A DNA stretch of 9,027 nt, taken from positions 1 to 9,027 of the forward strand of contig JAKSDL010000619.1 in NCBI GenBank assembly GCA_022360105.1, in the 5' to 3' direction. Both the position numbers and the translations under genes were made by a program. This DNA comes from Pseudomonadota bacterium. Its GTDB lineage: Bacteria > SAR324 > XYD2-FULL-50-16 > JAHJRI01. A model generated the notes under the pieces. That model saw nothing but the letters and a program-made list of their open reading frames with translations. It ran no database searches and was not told the DNA's origin. Positions 5,110 through 9,027 of this stretch are shown one piece after another (position 1 is the stretch's first letter; each line of letters begins with the position of its first letter).

Positions 5110-5316
5110 TCATTTTTGATACTTTAGTTTATAGATTGAAACACCTACAGCAGACAGCAAAACTGCCAGGTAAATCAGCAACGAAAATGGATTGATAAAC
5201 AGATCCATGTTGCAGGTGTTTCTAATTTTTCCCAGAAAACGTTTTGCCCTCCTCCACGTCACTGAATAAACAGTTTGAAAACTAAAATCTCTGAATAACT
5301 TTGAAATTTTCATCAT
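5110..5316 (-). CDS. Small single-pass membrane protein of unknown function
   Basis: I do not recognise this family. The ATG at 5316 gives 68 residues, and a second ATG follows directly at 5313. Both are served by AGGA (5 or 8 nt upstream), whereas a longer reading from 5361 would overlap the meaB end and lacks this site. The N-terminal ~36 residues are strongly basic (KISKLFRDF, WRRAKRFLGKIR). A hydrophobic segment follows (about 44-62, FSLLIYLAVLLSAVGVSIY), then a basic tail KLKYQK. The charge pattern suggests an N-in membrane helix near the C-terminus. It starts 19 bp after the meaB stop and so belongs to the mutase operon. It could tether a partner at the membrane or be a small membrane stress-type protein; neither is shown. 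The good ribosome site and tight spacing argue it is real. Confidence 0.6.
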   Translation of the reverse strand: MMKISKLFRDFSFQTVYSVTWRRAKRFLGKIRNTCNMDLFINPFSLLIYLAVLLSAVGVSIYKLKYQK

Positions 5317-5335
5317 TGATTTCCTGTTTGTCTGA

Positions 5336-6454
5336 CTACATAGCTTCAAACAATTGTTCAACGGCTCTAGTTACCGGGATGTCTCCGACACGAATTCGAT
5401 CCTCAAGTTCAGGTAGCAGTGCCATAATATCAGGGTGATCAAAAAATCTGCTTTTCACCTGCTCCAGTATCATTGCATGAAACCAACTCAGAAATTGCTC
5501 TTGTCGCCTGGCATTGAAATGTCCCGATTCTTTCATTTTCTTTTCAAACTGCAGAATGACATTCCAAACTTGTTCTATTCCCTCTCCTGTTAGCGCGGAG
5601 CAACAATAGGCTTTCGTCTGCCAACCTTCCTTGTTATCTTTCAGGTAATGCAGGGCATGATTAAATTCCTGCATGGTCCTTTGAGCGACTAGTTTATTAT
5701 CACCATCGGCCTTATTGATTAAAATAGTATCTGCCATTTCAATCACACCTTTTTTGAAGCTTTGAAGTTCATCTCCTGCGCCGGTTAAGCTAAGCAGCAG
5801 GAAAAAGTCTACCATGCTGCTGACGATTGCTTCGCTTTGTCCCACACCAACCGTCTCTATCAGGATAACTTCGAACCCTGCTGCTTCGCAAGCAAGCATG
5901 GTCTCACGGGTTTTTCTGTTTACACCTCCCAAAGTACCGCCGGATGGCGAAGGACGGATAAAACAATTGGGTTCCTGTGCCAGCTTTTCCATCCTAGTTT
6001 TGTCGCCCATGATACTGCCGCGACTCAGAGAGCTGCTGGGATCAACAGCCAGCACAGCAACCTGCAAACCTTTTTGGCATAGCATGCAGCCAAAAGCATC
6101 AATAAAGGTGCTTTTACCTGCTCCGGGAACTCCGGTGATACCCACTCGGATGGCCCTGCCCGAGTAGGGAAGGATTTGCTCCAAAACCTGTTGAGCTTTC
6201 TCTAAATGATGCCTGGCATTGCTTTCAATTAAAGTGATAGCCCTGGCAAGAATCATTCGATCACCCGCTAAAACGCCCTCGACAAGTTGGTTTAGCGACA
6301 GGTGTTTTGTTCTTACGACATCGGTTGCGGACTTGGGTTTCGTCATCGAGTCCGTTCCATTAAGCCCATGTTCCACACCTTCAAGAACACTTGTGGCAAA
6401 TCCTTCACCTGCAGATAAAGGTGTCCAGTCTGGTTTTCGTTTTTTTTGTATCAT
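5336..6454 (-). CDS. meaB: Methylmalonyl-CoA mutase-associated GTPase MeaB (G3E family)
   Basis: A P-loop GTPase chaperone that binds the mutase, gates loading of adenosylcobalamin and protects the enzyme from inactivation. It has 372 residues. Walker A is GVPGAGKST (108-116). Further G-protein motifs are VDPSSS...GDKTRM (138-155, Mg2+/switch region), ETVGVGQSE (200-208), NKAD base recognition (247-250) and SALTGEG (286-292). The C-terminal ~60 residues form the helical dimerisation arm. E. coli ArgK and Methylorubrum MeaB are about 330 residues, so there is an N-terminal extension of about 40 residues (KPDWTPLSAGEGFATSVLEG). The ATG at 6454 has no clear Shine-Dalgarno site; an alternative ATG at 6346 (Met37) would give the standard length but also has only a weak site. 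I keep the first because it lies 39 bp after mutB. Confidence 0.95.
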   Translation of the reverse strand: MIQKKRKPDWTPLSAGEGFATSVLEGVEHGLNGTDSMTKPKSATDVVRTKHLSLNQLVEGVLAGDRMILARAITLIESNARHHLEKAQQVLEQILPYSGRAIRVGITGVPGAGKSTFIDAFGCMLCQKGLQVAVLAVDPSSSLSRGSIMGDKTRMEKLAQEPNCFIRPSPSGGTLGGVNRKTRETMLACEAAGFEVILIETVGVGQSEAIVSSMVDFFLLLSLTGAGDELQSFKKGVIEMADTILINKADGDNKLVAQRTMQEFNHALHYLKDNKEGWQTKAYCCSALTGEGIEQVWNVILQFEKKMKESGHFNARRQEQFLSWFHAMILEQVKSRFFDHPDIMALLPELEDRIRVGDIPVTRAVEQLFEAM

Positions 6455-6493
6455 TCGTTATCATAGTTTGAATGATCAATAAGACCGGATCCT

Positions 6494-8674
6494 TCAGGAT
6501 TCTAGATTGTTAATTAAATGTTTCAGAATATTCTCTGCAGCCACTGTAATTACCGTCCCCGGACCGAAAATGGCGGTAGCTCCGTGTTCGTTCAAGTAAT
6601 CATAGTCCTGCGCCGGTATGACTCCGCCTACAATGACTCCAATATCCTCTCTGCCGCAGGATTTCAGTTCATCGACTAATTGAGGTAACAATGTCTTGTG
6701 ACCACCTGCCAGGGAACTCATTCCCACCAAATGAACGTCATTCTCCACGGCCTGTCGGGCGACCTCTTCCGGTGTCTGGAAAAGCGGACCGATGTCCACA
6801 TCAAATCCCAGGTCTGCAAAGGCGGTAGAGATTACTTTCGCTCCCCTGTCATGACCGTCCTGACCGAGTTTGGCGATCATGATTCTGGGTCGACGTCCTT
6901 CTTTTTCCTCGAATTGATCGGCCAGGGTCTGCACCTCCTTCACGGATTCCTCCTCTCCAAAGGCGCTGCTGTAGATTCCGGATATGGATCTGATAACTGC
7001 CTTATGCCGGCCGAACACCTTTTCCATGGCCTCGGAAATCTCCCCCAGGGAAGCCCGTGCCCTGCCGGCTTCGATTGCTAGTGAAAGCAAGTTCCCTTCT
7101 CCTGAACCTGCACATTCTGTGATTTTATTTAATATTCCCTGAACACTTGCTTCGTTTCTGTCGGACTTTAACTTTTCCAAACGCTTGATCTGGGCTTCTC
7201 TTACTGCTGTGTTGTCAACTTCCAGAATTTCTATGGGTGCTTCTTTTTCCAGCCGAAATTTGTTGACGCCTACAATAGTCTCCTTGCCGGAGTCGATCAG
7301 TGCCTGTCTGCGCGCAGCAGCTTCTTCGATCTTCATCTTAGGTAGCCCGGTTTCAATAGCTTTGGCCATGCCTCCCAATGATTCTACCTCTTGAATATGA
7401 GCCCACGCTTTGTGCATGATTTGATGAGTCAACGATTCCACATAATAAGAACCGGCCCAGGGGTCAACCACATTACAAATCCCGGTTTCGTGCTGAAGGA
7501 ATAATTGAGTGTTCCTGGCAATTCTTGCGGAAAAGTCTGTCGGCAGGGCAATGGCTTCATCCAGGGAGTTTGTATGAAGTGATTGAGTATGGCCAAGAGC
7601 CGCAGCCATAGCTTCAATACAGGTTCGAGCCACATTGTTGAAAGGGTCCTGCTCGGTCAGACTCCAACCGGACGTTTGTGTATGGGTCCTCAAGGCCATC
7701 GATTTTGGGTTCTTAGGATTAAAGGCCTTTATGAGTTTTGCCCATAACAAGCGGGCAGCACGCATCTTGGCAATTTCCATAAAGAAGTTGGTTCCCGCTC
7801 CCCAGAAGAAAGAAAGCCTTGGTGCAAAATCATCGATATTGATGCCGGCTTTGATTCCTGTTTTTACGTACTCCAATCCATCCGCCAAGGTGTAACCCAT
7901 TTCCAGATCTGCGGAGGCCCCTGCTTCCAGCATGTGATAGCCTGAAATACTGATATTGTTGTACTTCGGCATATTGCGTGACGTGAATTCGAAGATATCT
8001 GCGATAATCTTCATAGATGGCTTGGGAGGATAGATGTACGTATTTCGAACCATATACTCTTTCAAAATGTCATTTTGAATGGTCCCGCTCAGCTGCTCGA
8101 ACTTCACTCCCTGTTCTTCGGCAGCCACGATATAGAAGGCAAGAACCGGCAGCACTGCGCCATTCATAGTCATAGAGACGGACATCTTATCGAGTGGAAT
8201 GCCATCGAACAAAATCTTCATATCCAGAATTGAGTCGATGGCCACTCCTGCTTTGCCAATGTCACCTACAACGCGTTCATGGTCTGAATCGTAACCGCGG
8301 TGTGTCGCCAAATCGAAAGCAACTGAAAGCCCCTTTTGCCCGGCAGCAAGATTTCGACGGTAAAAAGCATTGCTTTCTTCCGCTGTGGAAAATCCTGCAT
8401 ATTGCCTGACGGTCCACGGCCTTGTAACGTACATGGTCGGATATGGGCCCCGCAGAAAGGGCTCTATTCCGGAAAGGTACTCCAGATGCTCGCATTCCTT
8501 CAGATCATCGGCTGTATAAAGCGGTTTGATAGGTATTTGCTCCAGTGACTGCCAGGTCAACTCTTCAGCTGAATTATTTGTATTCTTGTTTACAACATGC
8601 GCCCACTCCTTCTGAGAGACTTGAGTCGGTTCAGCTTGAAATGGGATGTTGGTAAAGTCAGGATGATTACTCAT
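6494..8674 (-). CDS. mutB: Methylmalonyl-CoA mutase, large (B12-binding) subunit
   Basis: Interconverts (R)-methylmalonyl-CoA and succinyl-CoA by adenosylcobalamin radical chemistry. It has 726 residues, close to the 728 of Propionibacterium MutB. The TIM-barrel domain (about 70-400) has GPYPTMY and [14 protein letters not shown]; Tyr92, Arg210 ([12 protein letters not shown]) and Tyr246-His247 ([10 protein letters not shown]) correspond by even offset to Propionibacterium Tyr89, Arg207 and Tyr243-His244. The Tyr/Arg pair points to true methylmalonyl-CoA mutase, not the isobutyryl-, ethylmalonyl- or hydroxyisobutyryl-CoA mutases. The C-terminal B12 domain (about 594-726) has DGHDRG (606-611) with His608 as lower cobalt ligand, and SLAGGHKT. 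The ATG overlaps the mutA stop as ATGA, with AGGAG 7 nt upstream, indicating translational coupling of the two subunits. meaB follows after 39 bp. Confidence 0.98.
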   Translation of the reverse strand: MSNHPDFTNIPFQAEPTQVSQKEWAHVVNKNTNNSAEELTWQSLEQIPIKPLYTADDLKECEHLEYLSGIEPFLRGPYPTMYVTRPWTVRQYAGFSTAEESNAFYRRNLAAGQKGLSVAFDLATHRGYDSDHERVVGDIGKAGVAIDSILDMKILFDGIPLDKMSVSMTMNGAVLPVLAFYIVAAEEQGVKFEQLSGTIQNDILKEYMVRNTYIYPPKPSMKIIADIFEFTSRNMPKYNNISISGYHMLEAGASADLEMGYTLADGLEYVKTGIKAGINIDDFAPRLSFFWGAGTNFFMEIAKMRAARLLWAKLIKAFNPKNPKSMALRTHTQTSGWSLTEQDPFNNVARTCIEAMAAALGHTQSLHTNSLDEAIALPTDFSARIARNTQLFLQHETGICNVVDPWAGSYYVESLTHQIMHKAWAHIQEVESLGGMAKAIETGLPKMKIEEAAARRQALIDSGKETIVGVNKFRLEKEAPIEILEVDNTAVREAQIKRLEKLKSDRNEASVQGILNKITECAGSGEGNLLSLAIEAGRARASLGEISEAMEKVFGRHKAVIRSISGIYSSAFGEEESVKEVQTLADQFEEKEGRRPRIMIAKLGQDGHDRGAKVISTAFADLGFDVDIGPLFQTPEEVARQAVENDVHLVGMSSLAGGHKTLLPQLVDELKSCGREDIGVIVGGVIPAQDYDYLNEHGATAIFGPGTVITVAAENILKHLINNLES

Positions 8675-9027
8675 GATGACACTCCTGCTTTTGATTGAAG
8701 TTTCTGAAGTAATGAAAGATTATCGGCTTTGAGGTGAATGAAGTCATCCACACCGGCACTACGAAAATCATCGATGCAATCTACGGGATAACCTGCCACC
8801 AATACATATTTATCAGACCGTTGCTCTTTAATTAACTTGGTCAATGACGGAACCAGGTCAGGATAGGTGTCGTCGGTTGAGCAAATTACCACGATATTGG
8901 CTTTTGAAACAACTGCGGCAGCAGCGGCGTCCTCGATAGCATTGAATCCATCGCTGGTCAAAACCTCGAAACCGCCCGGTTGCAAGAAGCCTGTTGAAAA
9001 GTCGGCACGAGCTTTGTGCTGTCTTAA
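8671..9027 (-). CDS. mutA: Methylmalonyl-CoA mutase, small subunit, C-terminal part (partial)
   Basis: Only the last 118 residues are in the window; the frame is open to the right edge, so the start is outside. A TTG at 8985 is an internal leucine codon, not a start. The piece begins [11 protein letters not shown] and continues GGFEV...[27 protein letters not shown], then VLVAGYP and [12 protein letters not shown], the cobalamin-domain-like fold of MutA. Where MutB has DGHDRG, this subunit has ARADFSTG and lacks the cobalt-ligating His, as expected for the non-catalytic partner of a heterodimeric mutase. Its TGA overlaps the mutB ATG by 4 bases (ATGA), favouring one-to-one subunit synthesis. 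Confidence 0.95.
   Translation of the reverse strand, partial: LRQHKARADFSTGFLQPGGFEVLTSDGFNAIEDAAAAAVVSKANIVVICSTDDTYPDLVPSLTKLIKEQRSDKYVLVAGYPVDCIDDFRSAGVDDFIHLKADNLSLLQKLQSKAGVSS

Noticed and set aside
5336..5361. Longer 83-residue start for the small membrane protein, overlapping meaB
   Set aside because: The upstream start lacks a ribosome site and the extra 15 residues duplicate meaB coding sequence; the double ATG at 5316/5313 has a good AGGA.
6494..8674. Mutase specific for another acyl-CoA (isobutyryl, ethylmalonyl or hydroxyisobutyryl)
   Set aside because: Tyr92 and Arg210 match the methylmalonyl-CoA mutase pair, and the heterodimeric layout with mutA fits true methylmalonyl-CoA mutase.
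8671..9027. Cobalamin riboswitch controlling the mutase operon
   Set aside because: The operon start lies outside the window, and no B12-box-like leader is visible in any gap within it.

Overview
This window is a chromosomal block for the methylmalonyl-CoA (propionate/succinate) pathway. All nine protein-coding genes lie on the minus strand, so transcription runs from the right edge to the left. In that order they are: the C-terminal end of methylmalonyl-CoA mutase small subunit (mutA, cut by the window edge), the B12-binding large subunit (mutB), the mutase-protecting GTPase MeaB, a small single-pass membrane protein of unknown function, methylmalonyl-CoA epimerase (mce), a 619-bp non-coding stretch rich in repeats and hairpins, the propionyl-CoA carboxylase carboxyltransferase subunit (pccB), a 73-residue accessory protein, a biotin carboxyl carrier protein, and after a 313-bp gap malonyl-CoA decarboxylase.

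The genes fit one route: propionyl-CoA is carboxylated on BCCP/PccB to (S)-methylmalonyl-CoA, epimerised by Mce, and rearranged by MutAB to succinyl-CoA, with MeaB guarding the cobalamin cofactor. The route can run in reverse for propionate formation. A biotin carboxylase subunit is absent from the window and must be encoded elsewhere if PccB works as a carboxylase. Malonyl-CoA decarboxylase is the unexpected neighbour. It may remove malonyl-CoA made by side activity, and PccB has Cys where PCC enzymes carry a specificity-setting Asp, which gives that idea a testable basis.

Layout suggests at least two transcription units. mutA-mutB-meaB-small membrane gene (and possibly mce) are tightly packed; mutA and mutB overlap as ATGA. 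pccB has a good sigma70-like promoter of its own (TTGACA, 17 bp, TAAACT), and the 73-aa gene overlaps the BCCP gene by 8 bp. Malonyl-CoA decarboxylase has a long leader with a 12-bp hairpin.

Organism: a bacterium of moderate GC with clear Shine-Dalgarno sites and a heterodimeric mutase. The two intergenic repeats (a TGTCAYTCCGG...CCGGAATGACA palindrome and a CATTTCGAG...CTCGAAATG element) belong to types I associate with Bacteroidota-related (FCB) lineages and with Desulfobacterota/Proteobacteria. I cannot place it further. No tRNA, rRNA, CRISPR, transposase or phage gene is visible. I found no clear new multi-gene system. The most original points are the small membrane gene inside the mutase operon, the epsilon-like carboxylase protein, the PccB Cys substitution beside malonyl-CoA decarboxylase, and the palindromes upstream of mce.
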